A stretch of 64,000 bases of DNA from an uncultured Gammaproteobacteria bacterium. GTDB lineage: Bacteria > Pseudomonadota > Gammaproteobacteria > Pseudomonadales > Azotimanducaceae. Below are positions 26,325 through 37,576 of the stretch, piece after piece (the first letter of the stretch is position 1; the number at the start of each line of letters is the position of its first letter). The stretch lies in assembly GCA_913043815.1 (NCBI GenBank), contig CAJWNY010000004.1, forward strand, positions 1 through 64,000. The letters run 5' to 3'. The position numbers and the translations under genes were made by a program. The notes beneath the pieces are model-generated. The model did not search any database. It saw only the letters and a list, made by a program, of their open reading frames with translations, and was not told the origin of the DNA.

Positions 26325-26936
26325 TTATAGACCTAGCAGTGATTTAATTTCGGGGCGCTGAGTTTGAATTGCAGTCGATTGTCTGCCGGTTCTTATTACA
26401 GATAGTAATTGAGCGAGGGCAATGTCGAAATCATCGTTGATGATCAAGTAGTCGAAATTTACTGCGCTTGCCATCTCTAGGGATGCCTCACCGAGTCTGC
26501 GCTGAATGTTTTCAGCAGTATTTTGACCCCTAGATATCAATCTGTCTTCAAGGGTCTGAATTGAAGGAGGCAGAATAAAAATGCTCACCGCGTCTGGCAT
26601 TATGGCTCTGACTTGGGCAGCACCTTGCCAGTCAATTTCAAGAATTACGTCTTGGCCATTTTCTCGCTCGCCAGATACTTCGCTGCGTGATGTGCCGTAG
26701 CGGTTATCAAACACTTCAGCGTACTCAAGGAACTCTTCACCAGCGATCATTTGGCCGAATTTGTTATGATTTACAAAATGGTAATTGACCCCATCCTGCT
26801 CGCCAACGCGAGGCTCTCGAGTAGTGTGACTAACCGCCACAACTAAATGTTGATCACCTTCCAGCGCCGCGGAAACTAGGCTTGTTTTCCCTGCGCCAGA
26901 GGGCGCTGAGACCAATATGAGTTGTCCTTGAATCAT
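26325..26936 (-). CDS. gmk: Guanylate kinase
   Basis: Gmk (203 residues) phosphorylates GMP to GDP. The P-loop APSGAGKTS (11-19) opens the protein, followed by the GMP-binding segments VSHTTREPRVGEQDGVNYHF and EVFDNRYGTS, and the lid region with LEDRLISRGQNTAENIQRRL. Its product precursor GTP feeds ppGpp synthesis by the downstream spoT. The start overlaps the yicC stop by 4 bases, and rpoZ follows after a hairpin. Confidence 0.97.
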   Translation of the reverse strand: MIQGQLILVSAPSGAGKTSLVSAALEGDQHLVVAVSHTTREPRVGEQDGVNYHFVNHNKFGQMIAGEEFLEYAEVFDNRYGTSRSEVSGERENGQDVILEIDWQGAAQVRAIMPDAVSIFILPPSIQTLEDRLISRGQNTAENIQRRLGEASLEMASAVNFDYLIINDDFDIALAQLLSVIRTGRQSTAIQTQRPEIKSLLGL

Positions 26937-27802
26937 TCTATGTTTTGCACCTGTTCCCGAATTTGTTCGATGATGACCTTAAGATCTATCGAGGTTTGCG
27001 AGCTTTCAATCTTAATGGATTTTGCCCCAAGCGTGTTTGCCTCTCTGTTGAGCTCTTGAGTTAAAAAGTCTAGCCGCCTGCCGTGAGGCCCAGCGCCGCC
27101 AATAAGTTCTTTTGCCTCTTTTACATGTACTATCAGTCGATCTAGCTCTTCTCTAACATCTGCCTTTTGCGCAAGCAATGCGACTTCTTGTTCCAGACGG
27201 TCATTATCTATTGAAACTTCCAGCTCTGCGACTCGCGCTACTAAACGTTGACGTTGTTGCTGGGCCAGATTGTTTGCGAGTGGTTGAATGGCGTCCACAT
27301 GCCTCCCGATAAGTTCCAGCTGCTGCTCGAGGATAACTTTTAGTCTTTCACCTTCCCGAGAACGTGCTTCAACAAATGCTCCCAAGGCTTCGTCAAAAAG
27401 CTCTAAAACGTCGTTGTCTAAATCAGCGTCTTGGGTTGGTGAAGATTGCATCACGCCTGGCCAGTTTAGTATGTCTATGGCGTTCAACGCCGCAGTATCT
27501 GGTGCCAAAGTTTTGAGTGCATTGATGGCTTGTAGTAGCTCATGAACCTTTTCCTGATTTACCTGTAGGGGCTTGCTGCCAGCAATTGACTCAACTCGTA
27601 GTGAGCAATCTACTTTGCCGCGGTTAAGTTGCTTGCGAGCTTTGTCTCTGACTTTTTGCTCCAGATCTCTCAGGCGGTCGGGCATGCGAAAGGCAGTCTC
27701 TAAATAGCGATGATTCACCGACTTCAATTCCCAAACTAGGTGATGCTGTCCAACGTCGCGTTCACTGCGGGCGAAGGCGGTCATGCTATACATTTGATTC
27801 AT
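26933..27802 (-). CDS. yicC: YicC family endoribonuclease/stress protein
   Basis: This 289-residue protein has the two YicC halves. The N-terminal domain opens MYSMTAFARSE and includes WELKSVNHRYLETAFRMPD; the C-terminal DUF1732 part reads FLTQELNREANTLGAKS near the end. E. coli YicC is an endoribonuclease that acts on small RNA. Two near-adjacent in-frame ATGs (27802 and 27793) are possible starts. It is transcribed into gmk and is divergent from rph, an arrangement also seen in E. coli. Confidence 0.93.
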   Translation of the reverse strand: MNQMYSMTAFARSERDVGQHHLVWELKSVNHRYLETAFRMPDRLRDLEQKVRDKARKQLNRGKVDCSLRVESIAGSKPLQVNQEKVHELLQAINALKTLAPDTAALNAIDILNWPGVMQSSPTQDADLDNDVLELFDEALGAFVEARSREGERLKVILEQQLELIGRHVDAIQPLANNLAQQQRQRLVARVAELEVSIDNDRLEQEVALLAQKADVREELDRLIVHVKEAKELIGGAGPHGRRLDFLTQELNREANTLGAKSIKIESSQTSIDLKVIIEQIREQVQNIE

Positions 27803-28082
27803 TTTATCTGCGTAATTCTAATTAATTAAACGCACTGGGCGTAGGGTGAGCTAAGAATACTACGTCTATTAAAGTAAGCTAAGCTTTAGTCCTCTAATTT
27901 GGGGTGGTTGCGAACTCAAGCTAAGGCCCTCTGAACTGGGATTGGCGGTTGTTGCGCGTTTAAAACAGGCTCTTTGATTGAAATCGCTGTTCTCTATGTA
28001 TCATTGAGTTAATAATTCATTTCCTTAGCTTTGATGGCGTCAATGCCGCGAAGCAATTTTTAGAAACGCCCTAGGAGATACT

Positions 28083-28784
28083 ATGCGGCCAAGTGGTAGA
28101 TCAACCGATCAGCTCAGAGACATTAAATTTACGCGCAACTTCACCATGCATTCTGCAGGATCTGTGTTGGTAGAGTTTGGTAATACAAAAGTTATCTGTA
28201 CTGCTTCTGTAGAGAATTCAGTGCCTGGATTTTTGCGTGGTAGAGGGGTTGGTTGGGTCACCGCAGAATACGGTATGTTGCCGGGTGCGACTAACAGCCG
28301 CAATGATCGCGAGGCGGCCCGCGGTAAGCAGGGCGGCCGCACTGTAGAAATTCAGCGTCTTATCGGTCGCTCGCTGAGGGCTATGGTAGATATGAAAGCC
28401 CTGGGGGAGCGGACTATTCGTCTAGATTGTGATGTGATTCAGGCTGACGGCGGTACCCGAACTGCGTCAATTACCGGCGGCGCTGTGGCCTTAGCCGACG
28501 CTATTGCCTCTGTAAATGCACCCGGCGCTCTGATTGGTATGGTTTCTTCGGTAAGCGTCGGCATTTACAAAGGTACGCCCGTACTGGACTTAGATTATGC
28601 TGAAGATTCCAATGCCGAAACCGACATGAATGTCGTTGCCATGGACGACAAAGGTTTTATCGAGTTGCAGGGTACTGGCGAAGAAGCACCGTTCAACAAG
28701 ACAGAACTACTTGCGCTAATTGAGCTGGCGGAAAAAGGCACCGCCGAGTTACTCGCTCTTCAACAGGCCGTATTGGCACAATAA
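28083..28784 (+). CDS. rph: RNase PH
   Basis: RNase PH (233 residues) trims tRNA 3' ends phosphorolytically. The start [16 protein letters not shown], the segment [19 protein letters not shown] with its following [20 protein letters not shown], and [17 protein letters not shown] are all characteristic and complete, unlike the frameshifted rph of E. coli K-12. A strong AGGAGA ribosome site precedes the ATG. pyrE follows after a structured leader. Confidence 0.97.
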   Translation: MRPSGRSTDQLRDIKFTRNFTMHSAGSVLVEFGNTKVICTASVENSVPGFLRGRGVGWVTAEYGMLPGATNSRNDREAARGKQGGRTVEIQRLIGRSLRAMVDMKALGERTIRLDCDVIQADGGTRTASITGGAVALADAIASVNAPGALIGMVSSVSVGIYKGTPVLDLDYAEDSNAETDMNVVAMDDKGFIELQGTGEEAPFNKTELLALIELAEKGTAELLALQQAVLAQ

Positions 28785-28809
28785 GTTGACGCAGTAATTT
28801 GCACATTCT

Positions 28810-28838
28810 GGCCCCATCAGGAAACTGCTGGGGCCTTT
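28810..28838 (+). terminator. GC-rich hairpin between rph and pyrE
   Basis: GGCCCCA-t-CAG-GAAA-CTG-c-TGGGGCC folds into a 10-pair stem capped by a GAAA tetraloop, followed by TTT. It is a candidate intrinsic terminator or attenuator 25 bases after the rph stop. Confidence 0.6.
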
Positions 28839-28841
28839 AGG

Positions 28842-28896
28842 CGAAGTAAGTTTGAGCGGTGGGGATAACCGCTTTCTTGTTTACCTAGCTACTTCG
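28842..28896 (+). promoter_or_regulatory. Second folded element in the pyrE leader
   Basis: CGAAGTA (28842-28848) pairs with TACTTCG (28890-28896), enclosing an inner hairpin AGCGGT-GGGGATA-ACCGCT (28855-28873). A T-rich stretch TTTTCTTTTT follows at about 28904-28913. With the upstream hairpin this resembles a pyrimidine-sensitive attenuator like that before E. coli pyrE; that function is inferred. Confidence 0.5.
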
Positions 28897-28926
28897 TTAA
28901 CGTTTTCTTTTTAGTTTGGAGAAAAA

Positions 28927-29577
28927 ATGACCGCAATAACTTCCACCGCATCCTTTATCGAATTTTTAGCTGGCCAAGGCGTCTTAAAGTTTGGTGACTT
29001 CACTTTGAACTCAGGTAGAAAGAGCCCGTATTTTTTTAATCTGGGCGCAGTGGATGATGGCCTCGGGCTGTTAACTTTGGGCAGGGCTTATGCTGATGCC
29101 ATTGTGGCGTCCAAGATAAAATTTGATGTTTTATTTGGGCCTGCCTACAAGGGTATTCCGATTGCAGTGACTACTGCATTAGCGCTGGCAGAGCGAGGAG
29201 TTAATGTGGGAGTGGCCTACAACCGCAAAGAAGCCAAAGACCATGGTGAAGGTGGCAATTTGGTGGGTGCGCCAGTCAAAGGCCGCATACTATTAGTAGA
29301 TGACGTTCTAACTTCTGGCAAAGCCATTCGTACCGCAGTAGACCTGATTAGAGCTGAGGAGGCGGAAATTGCTGGTGTGGTTATTGCGCTGGACAGAGCT
29401 GAATTCGGCCCGTCGGGGCACACCGCCGTAGATATCCTGTCTGCAGATTTAGCAGCGCCTATGGTCTCTATTGCTGGGATAGCCGATGTGATTAGTTTTC
29501 TGCAAGGGCAGAATGATATGCATTCTGTTTTGCAGAGCATGCGCGAATATCAGCAAGCTTATTGCAAGCTTGCTTAG
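28927..29577 (+). CDS. pyrE: Orotate phosphoribosyltransferase
   Basis: PyrE (216 residues) converts orotate and PRPP to OMP in pyrimidine synthesis. It shows FGDFTLNSGRKSPYFFNLG, GPAYKGIPIAVTTALAL, YNRKEAKDHGEGGNLVGAP (catalytic loop) and the PRPP motif RILLVDDVLTSGKAI. The start follows a TTTGGAGAAAAA ribosome site. rph-pyrE is an ancient gene pair in this class. It converges with slmA. Confidence 0.97.
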   Translation: MTAITSTASFIEFLAGQGVLKFGDFTLNSGRKSPYFFNLGAVDDGLGLLTLGRAYADAIVASKIKFDVLFGPAYKGIPIAVTTALALAERGVNVGVAYNRKEAKDHGEGGNLVGAPVKGRILLVDDVLTSGKAIRTAVDLIRAEEAEIAGVVIALDRAEFGPSGHTAVDILSADLAAPMVSIAGIADVISFLQGQNDMHSVLQSMREYQQAYCKLA

Positions 29578-29612
29578 CGAGATAACAATGCCCTAATAGC
29601 TGCGCGTCTGAA

Positions 29613-32521
<2,909 letters not shown>

Positions 32522-32552
32522 GGGTTCTCATATTGCCTGGTTTGTTTGCTAG

Positions 32553-33797
32553 TTATTTTTTATCTAGTTGTTTTGAAAAAACAGAGATTATTTCATCTAA
32601 CAGATGTTCTGCTATTTGACCCTTGCTCTGGCGAGGGTATCTAGTTTCACCATTTGGGTGGATGAAAGTCACTTCGTTATCTTGGCTGTTAAATCCAATG
32701 TCATGGTCTGAAACGTCATTTACAATAATGGCGTCTAAGCCCTTGCGCTGGCGCTTAGACCGAGCATATTCCAAGGAGTTATGTGTTTCGGCCGCGAAGC
32801 CAATGACCAGTCCGGCCGACTTGCTGGCAACTACACTGGCTATAATATCTGGATTTTCAACAAGGCGCAGACTCATATTAGGGTCTTGCGTTTCTGCGCG
32901 TTTGATCTTCTTGTCCTTAATAGCCTCGACGCGATAATCGGCTACCGCAGCAACGCCTATAAATACGTCAACGCCGTCTAAATGCTGGTGTACTGCGTCA
33001 TGCATTTCTAGCGCGGTGGTCACATTTAATCTTTTAATGGACGAATTAGATTCAGGTACTCGTGGCCCGGCGATGACGCTGACCTTGGCCCCTCTAGCGA
33101 GGGCTGCATTGGCTATACTTAGCCCCTGCAATCCAGAGCTGTGGTTGGAGATATAGCGCACCGGATCTATGGCTTCTTGGGTTGGCCCAGTTGTAATCAT
33201 TATGTGCAACCCGCCCCATTGGTTGCTCTTTTCACTTTCTGTCATTGGTGAATATTGTTGGGTAATTATTGTCTCTATGATTTTTTCGGGTTCGGTCATC
33301 CTGCCAGGGCCATCGTCTCCGCAGGCTTGGTCACCATGGTCAGGCCCGATAAGTCGGTAGTTATAACTGGTCAAAGTTTGCAGATTGGTTTGTGTAGCTG
33401 GGTGTTTGTACATCTGCTGGTTCATTGAGGGTGCAATACTGATGGGCGCTTGGGTAGCCAAACATAGGGTTGTAAGTAAATCGTCGGCCTGACCTTGAGC
33501 AAGCCTTGCAATGCAGTTCGCTGTTGCCGGCGCTATAACAATTTGGTCCGCCCATCTAGCTAATTCGATGTGGCCCATGGCGGCTTCTGCATTTTCGTCC
33601 CACAGAGTATTGCGAACTGGGCTGCCAGATACTGCTTGTAGAGACGTTGGCGTAACAAAGCGATGAGCATTTTCTGACATCACAACTTTGACCTCTGCGC
33701 CTTGGGCAACGAGACCTCTTACAAGGGCGGGGGTTTTATACGCAGCAATGCCAGACGAGATACCAAGTAAAATGTGCTGTCCTGCAAGTTTAGACAT
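32553..33797 (-). CDS. coaBC: Bifunctional phosphopantothenoylcysteine synthetase/decarboxylase CoaBC
   Basis: CoaBC (414 residues) carries two steps of coenzyme A synthesis. The N-terminal flavin-dependent decarboxylase (CoaC) has ILLGISGGIAAYK-type start (here ILLGISSGIAAYKTP), the active His region EAAMGHIELARWADQIVIAP and APSMNQQMYKHPATQ. The C-terminal synthetase (CoaB) contains ITTGPTQEAIDPVRYISNHS and VIGFAAETHN and the Lys-rich tail IVNDVSD. One residue of the usual SGG turn is Ser-Gly here. radC should follow on the other strand, but only a remnant is present. Confidence 0.95.
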   Translation of the reverse strand: MSKLAGQHILLGISSGIAAYKTPALVRGLVAQGAEVKVVMSENAHRFVTPTSLQAVSGSPVRNTLWDENAEAAMGHIELARWADQIVIAPATANCIARLAQGQADDLLTTLCLATQAPISIAPSMNQQMYKHPATQTNLQTLTSYNYRLIGPDHGDQACGDDGPGRMTEPEKIIETIITQQYSPMTESEKSNQWGGLHIMITTGPTQEAIDPVRYISNHSSGLQGLSIANAALARGAKVSVIAGPRVPESNSSIKRLNVTTALEMHDAVHQHLDGVDVFIGVAAVADYRVEAIKDKKIKRAETQDPNMSLRLVENPDIIASVVASKSAGLVIGFAAETHNSLEYARSKRQRKGLDAIIVNDVSDHDIGFNSQDNEVTFIHPNGETRYPRQSKGQIAEHLLDEIISVFSKQLDKK

Positions 33798-33952
33798 AGC
33801 GAAACCTTAAAAAATTAGATAACGAAGATCAGTGTTGCGCCCTAGGTTCAGCTTCAGAACGAAAGTTACAACTGTGGGGCGCGACCCGTGAAGCAACGTC
33901 TGAAAAAACGAAGGTTACCATTGAACCTCGTAAAGACGTAATCAATAGATAG

Positions 33953-34592
33953 CAAGAAGATAAGCGCTCTCGAGAAGGGCTTTTGTGCCGCGGGCTAGAA
34001 AATTTTTCAGCGGCCGAGCTTTTGGCGCTGTGTTTGGTTTTCGAAAGCCAAGGCGCAGACGTGGTGGGTATGTCCCGCTGGTTTCGGGAGTATTGCCTCT
34101 CTGGTCGGAGCGCCGATTAGTACTTTGACTAAATTTCGCGGCGTAGAAAAGGCTTAATCTGCTCAGATCAAAGCGATGCAGGAACTGATGGCAGGAGATG
34201 AGAGAGCCGATTTTGCCGAGGGTGAACGCTTCAATGACCAGCAGTCGGTGAGTCGATATCCACGCAAGCGCTTTGGTTACTCACCCAGAAAAGTGCTTTT
34301 TTGCTTGTTCCTAAATTCCAAGCACGAACTGCTGTCCTTTGAGGTTATGTTTAACGGTTCTATCGACCGCGCCCACGTGCTCCCCCTTGAAGGATTACGT
34401 CGGGACATTGAACTGAATGCGGCTGTAATTTTGGCGCAATCACCCTTCCTAGGGTCCTGAGCCAAGTCAGGCAGATATATTTTGACCAAAGAGTTATCTT
34501 ACGCACGTAAACAAGTAGATATTCGTGTACCTGATCATTTCGTTGATTCTGCCAGAAACACGGTTTCTTTGGCCGCGAGAGGCCTGATCTAG
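33953..34592 (+). pseudogene. radC: Decayed radC (DNA repair-associated MPN protein) remnant
   Basis: Three frames must be joined to read a RadC-like protein. From 33959: DKRSREGLLCRGLENFSAAE, then LLALCLVF, which matches the family start before a stop. After a stop, QIKAMQELMAGDERADFAEG and LFLNSKHELLSFEVMFNGSI continue in another frame (ATG at 34176). After one more frame change, VDIRVPDHFVDSARNTVSLA ends with ARGLI and TAG at 34590-34592. The metal-binding HNHPSG block is replaced by AQSPFLG. Position between coaBC and rpmB is exactly that of intact radC in E. coli and Pseudomonas, so this is a gene lost in place. No ordinary start codon is preserved. Confidence 0.88.
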
Positions 34593-34601
34593 CCTTTTTT
34601 G

Positions 34602-34630
34602 TTGCTCTAATAGCCTCACTTTGGTATAAA
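34602..34630 (+). promoter_or_regulatory. Sigma-70 promoter of rpmB-rpmG
   Basis: TTGCTC (34602-34607) and TATAAA (34625-34630) are 17 bases apart, and the predicted start near 34637 is about 23 bases before the rpmB ATG. It sits immediately after the radC remnant. Confidence 0.7.
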
Positions 34631-34659
34631 CTCGCCTCAAATTTATAGGGAGCCCGACT

Positions 34660-34896
34660 ATGTCTAAAGTATGTCAGGTCACAGGCAAAAGACCAATGGC
34701 TGGCAACAACGTCAGTCACGCAATGAATAAGACGAGAAGGCGCTTTTTGCCTAATCTGCATTACCACCGTTTTTGGGTGGAGGCAGAAAAGCGCTACGTC
34801 AGATTAAGAGTATCTTCGAAAGGTATGCGTATTATCGACAAGAATGGTATCGATATCGTTCTCAAGGATGTGCGTGCCGCAGGGCACAAGGTATAA
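34660..34896 (+). CDS. rpmB: 50S ribosomal protein L28
   Basis: L28 (78 residues) is a structural protein of the large subunit. [40 protein letters not shown] and [17 protein letters not shown] are close to the E. coli sequence. GGGAGC gives the ribosome site. rpmG follows 110 bases later, the usual pair. Confidence 0.98.
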   Translation: MSKVCQVTGKRPMAGNNVSHAMNKTRRRFLPNLHYHRFWVEAEKRYVRLRVSSKGMRIIDKNGIDIVLKDVRAAGHKV

Positions 34897-35006
34897 CGAA
34901 CTCTACTCGCCTATCTGCCTAGCAGCTTAAGTGGATTAAAGATTATGGTTGTACGGCGCGGGGTGGTTGTTAACCTGCCGAGCTGACAATAAAACGGATT
35001 AAAACT

Positions 35007-35162
35007 ATGCGTGATAAAATCAAACTCGTTTCAAGTGCTGGTACCGGACACTATTACACGACTGACAAAAACAAGAAGAACACACCAGATAAGATGGAAA
35101 TAAAAAAATTCGATCCCGTTGTGCGCAAGCATGTGCTCTACAAGGAAGCTAAGATCAAGTAA
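35007..35162 (+). CDS. rpmG: 50S ribosomal protein L33 (zinc-free form)
   Basis: This 51-residue gene reads [20 protein letters not shown], then [17 protein letters not shown] and [14 protein letters not shown]. It is the C-minus L33 type, with none of the four zinc-binding cysteines, as in E. coli. mutM starts 3 bases after the stop. Confidence 0.97.
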   Translation: MRDKIKLVSSAGTGHYYTTDKNKKNTPDKMEIKKFDPVVRKHVLYKEAKIK

Positions 35163-35165
35163 GGA

Positions 35166-35990
35166 ATGCCTGAACTGCCCGAAGTCGAAACGACTCGGCG
35201 GGGCATAGAGCCCTTCCTGCTGGATCAACTGATTCTAGCGATCGAAGTCCGGCAGCCTCGCCTGAGGTGGCCGGTAGACTTGCCTTCCAACCTTGTCGGC
35301 AGCAGGGTCATCACTATTGCCCGTCGCGGGAAATACATTCTTATCACCACTCAGATCGGCTCCTTGCTCATACACCTCGGTATGTCGGGAAGCCTCAGAG
35401 TTGTGAGCCCCCAAACCCCACCTAAACTTCACGATCATATTGACATCAAATTGACCGGCGATCATTGGCTGCGTTTTAACGATCCGCGTCGTTTCGGCAG
35501 TTTCCATTTCCAGCCGGGTGATGCTCACGATCATTGGCTGCTTAAAGATTTGGGTGTCGAACCTTTGGAAAATGAGTTTTCCGGTGACTATCTGTTCAAG
35601 AAGTCTAGGCGACGTAAGGTTGCAGTAAAGAACTATATTATGGATGGCAAAGTAGTGGTGGGTGTTGGCAATATCTACGCCGCTGAATCGCTCTTCATGG
35701 CTAAGATTAGGCCTGCAACGGCAGCGCAGCGAGTGAGTCGACTGGCTTACGAAAAATTAGCTCAAGCGATTCGTATGATTTTGGCAAGGGCCATCAAAGT
35801 GGGTGGTACTACATTGCGGGACTTTGTCGGTTCCGACGGACAGCCCGGCTATTTTAGCCAAAGCCTCAATGTCTATGGTCGTGAGGGTCAACCTTGTAGA
35901 GAGTGCGCTAGCACTCTTAAAGGCCAGGTATTGGGCCAGAGAAGTACAGTCTACTGCCCTGCATGTCAGATATTCAGTGGTTGGCGCTAG
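35166..35990 (+). CDS. mutM: Formamidopyrimidine-DNA glycosylase MutM
   Basis: MutM (274 residues) removes 8-oxoguanine and ring-opened purines. The N-terminal MPELPEVETTRRGIEP supplies the catalytic Pro after Met removal and the Glu; RRGKYILI provides the conserved Lys; VGVGNIYAAESLF is the helix-two-turn-helix part. A C-terminal zinc finger of two Cys pairs (CREC and CPAC) is intact. The gene is 3 bases after rpmG, as in E. coli, and converges with coaD. Confidence 0.97.
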   Translation: MPELPEVETTRRGIEPFLLDQLILAIEVRQPRLRWPVDLPSNLVGSRVITIARRGKYILITTQIGSLLIHLGMSGSLRVVSPQTPPKLHDHIDIKLTGDHWLRFNDPRRFGSFHFQPGDAHDHWLLKDLGVEPLENEFSGDYLFKKSRRRKVAVKNYIMDGKVVVGVGNIYAAESLFMAKIRPATAAQRVSRLAYEKLAQAIRMILARAIKVGGTTLRDFVGSDGQPGYFSQSLNVYGREGQPCRECASTLKGQVLGQRSTVYCPACQIFSGWR

Positions 35991-36194
35991 CGCCGTTTTA
36001 GCAGCTCTGTTCGGACGTCCTGTTTTCACGAATATTTAACAGGAGCCAAATTTTGTCCTCGAGATTTGAAGATTTTTTCGTTTTCCGCTCTAACCATTTG
36101 CTCAGACGCGCAAGCTTTTCGATAACTCTCAAAACAAGTGATAACGATTCGGCTCCGGCACACCGTAGTTATAAACTAAGTATAACCAGTCCGT

Positions 36195-36686
36195 TTAGCC
36201 CTTTGAATTCTTGCGGGCTAACTCTGAAATAACTTCAGCGTGAACGAATTGGGATATGTCGCCGCCTAGCGCTGAAATTTCTCTGACTAAAGTGGATGAG
36301 ATAAACGAGCAATCTTTCGATGTGGGTAAAAACACGTACTCAAGCTGAGGGTCCAAAGACCTATTCATCTCCGCCATCTGAAATTCGTAGTCAAAATCAG
36401 TAACCGTGCGCAGCCCGCGAAGCACAAATCGAGTGTCCTTAGACCGCACGTAATCGACTAAGAGAGTGTTAAAACCCTCAACGGAGACTCTGTCGCCATA
36501 CTCTGCAAGAACCTTTTCGCAAAGGGCGATTCTGTCTGCTAGGTCTACCTTTGGATCTTTGTTAATCGAGGTGCCAATGGCCAAGACCACATGGTCAAAT
36601 AGGTGTAATGCTCTTTCGACCAGATCTGTATGCCCATTGGTGATTGGGTTAAATGATCCAGGATAAACGACAGTTCTTTTCGACAT
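36195..36686 (-). CDS. coaD: Phosphopantetheine adenylyltransferase CoaD
   Basis: CoaD (163 residues) makes dephospho-CoA from 4'-phosphopantetheine and ATP, the penultimate step of CoA synthesis. The nucleotidyltransferase site reads YPGSFNPITNGHTDLVERAL, with the key TNGH intact but the common TFDP written SFNP. RGLRTVTDFDYEFQMAEMNR and the end ISSTLVREISALGGDIS are normal. CoaBC, an earlier enzyme of the pathway, is encoded 2.4 kb away. Confidence 0.95.
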   Translation of the reverse strand: MSKRTVVYPGSFNPITNGHTDLVERALHLFDHVVLAIGTSINKDPKVDLADRIALCEKVLAEYGDRVSVEGFNTLLVDYVRSKDTRFVLRGLRTVTDFDYEFQMAEMNRSLDPQLEYVFLPTSKDCSFISSTLVREISALGGDISQFVHAEVISELARKNSKG

Positions 36687-36802
36687 AGTCTTATTCTCTG
36701 CGCCTTATGACGTCTGATTTCTTTGATGAGGACGAGATACTAGCGCTGGGTTTTTGCTACTGCAACTTGATTGAGCACGACAAAATGTGCTCGGTGCTTT
36801 TG

Positions 36803-37375
36803 TCATTTGCTCACTACTAAGGCACTGAAGGTGGTGCCGCCGGAAGTGCTTCTCTCAATAGCAAAGCCATAAGTGTTGCTTAATTCTTCGATCAGTTCGG
36901 CCTGATTAGATTCGATGTAAATGTATTTACCTACTAGTTTTTTTTGGGCGATAATTTCTAAACAGTGACTCAACAGTTCTGGTTGCGCGTATGGTGGGTC
37001 GAGAAAGATAATGTCAAAAGGTGCACTCAAAGCGCCTAGATAGTCGAGCGTATTGGCCTCTATGACTTGGCAAAGGGGTTCGTCAAGGTCAAAGACATTT
37101 TTTTCCAACGTTCGAAAAATTGTTGGCTCTCTCTCTATGAGCACTACTTCGCCGGCGCCTTGCGAAAGAGCCTCTATGCCCAGAGCCCCTGATCCAGCGA
37201 ATAAATCAAGACACCTGGCGCCATCAATTTCCGGTCGAAGCCAATTAAACAACGTCTCTCGGGTTCTGCCCAAAGTGGGTCTTAAATCTTTAATCTCCGG
37301 AAATGTGATTTTTCGCCCTCGCCACCTACCACCAATAAGGCGCACCGATTGAGATTTAGTTGTGCGCTGTTTCAT
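36803..37375 (-). CDS. rsmD: 16S rRNA (guanine(966)-N2)-methyltransferase RsmD
   Basis: RsmD (190 residues) methylates G966 of 16S rRNA using SAM. The start region VRLIGGRWRGRKITFP with LRPTLGRTRETLFNWL is diagnostic; the SAM motif is CLDLFAGSGALGIEALSQGA and the catalytic motif is IIFLDPPYAQPELL. It is divergent from ftsY, a conserved arrangement in this class. The start ATG follows AATTTCCT without a strong ribosome site. Confidence 0.95.
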   Translation of the reverse strand: MKQRTTKSQSVRLIGGRWRGRKITFPEIKDLRPTLGRTRETLFNWLRPEIDGARCLDLFAGSGALGIEALSQGAGEVVLIEREPTIFRTLEKNVFDLDEPLCQVIEANTLDYLGALSAPFDIIFLDPPYAQPELLSHCLEIIAQKKLVGKYIYIESNQAELIEELSNTYGFAIERSTSGGTTFSALVVSK

Positions 37376-37502
37376 AGGAAATTTAATGAAAAGGATTTAG
37401 ATTTGATTTCAAAGATCATAGAGTATTAAGTGGCAGTGCGCTCTATGGGATCTAACTTCTTTACGTGGAATGGGATGTGGATTAAGAGTGCGCATTTTGC
37501 GT

Positions 37503-37508
37503 TATAAT
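37503..37508 (+). promoter_or_regulatory. -10 box upstream of ftsY-ftsE-ftsX
   Basis: A perfect TATAAT lies 69 bases before the ftsY ATG, with only a poor -35 hexamer (GATTAA near 37480). Predicted start near 37515 supports ATG 37577 rather than an earlier TTG at 37520 as the ftsY start. Confidence 0.5.
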
Positions 37509-37576
37509 GTGTCAAAGATTTGGGCCACTGGGTTCAAAAACCTTTAGAAAAGAATCTCACCATAGATGTTACCGAC

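Noticed and set aside
34360-34767. Reading frame of 135 codons on the minus strand across the radC remnant and rpmB start
   Set aside because: It overlaps a recognised radC remnant, the rpmB promoter and rpmB coding sequence, and its translation shows no family pattern.
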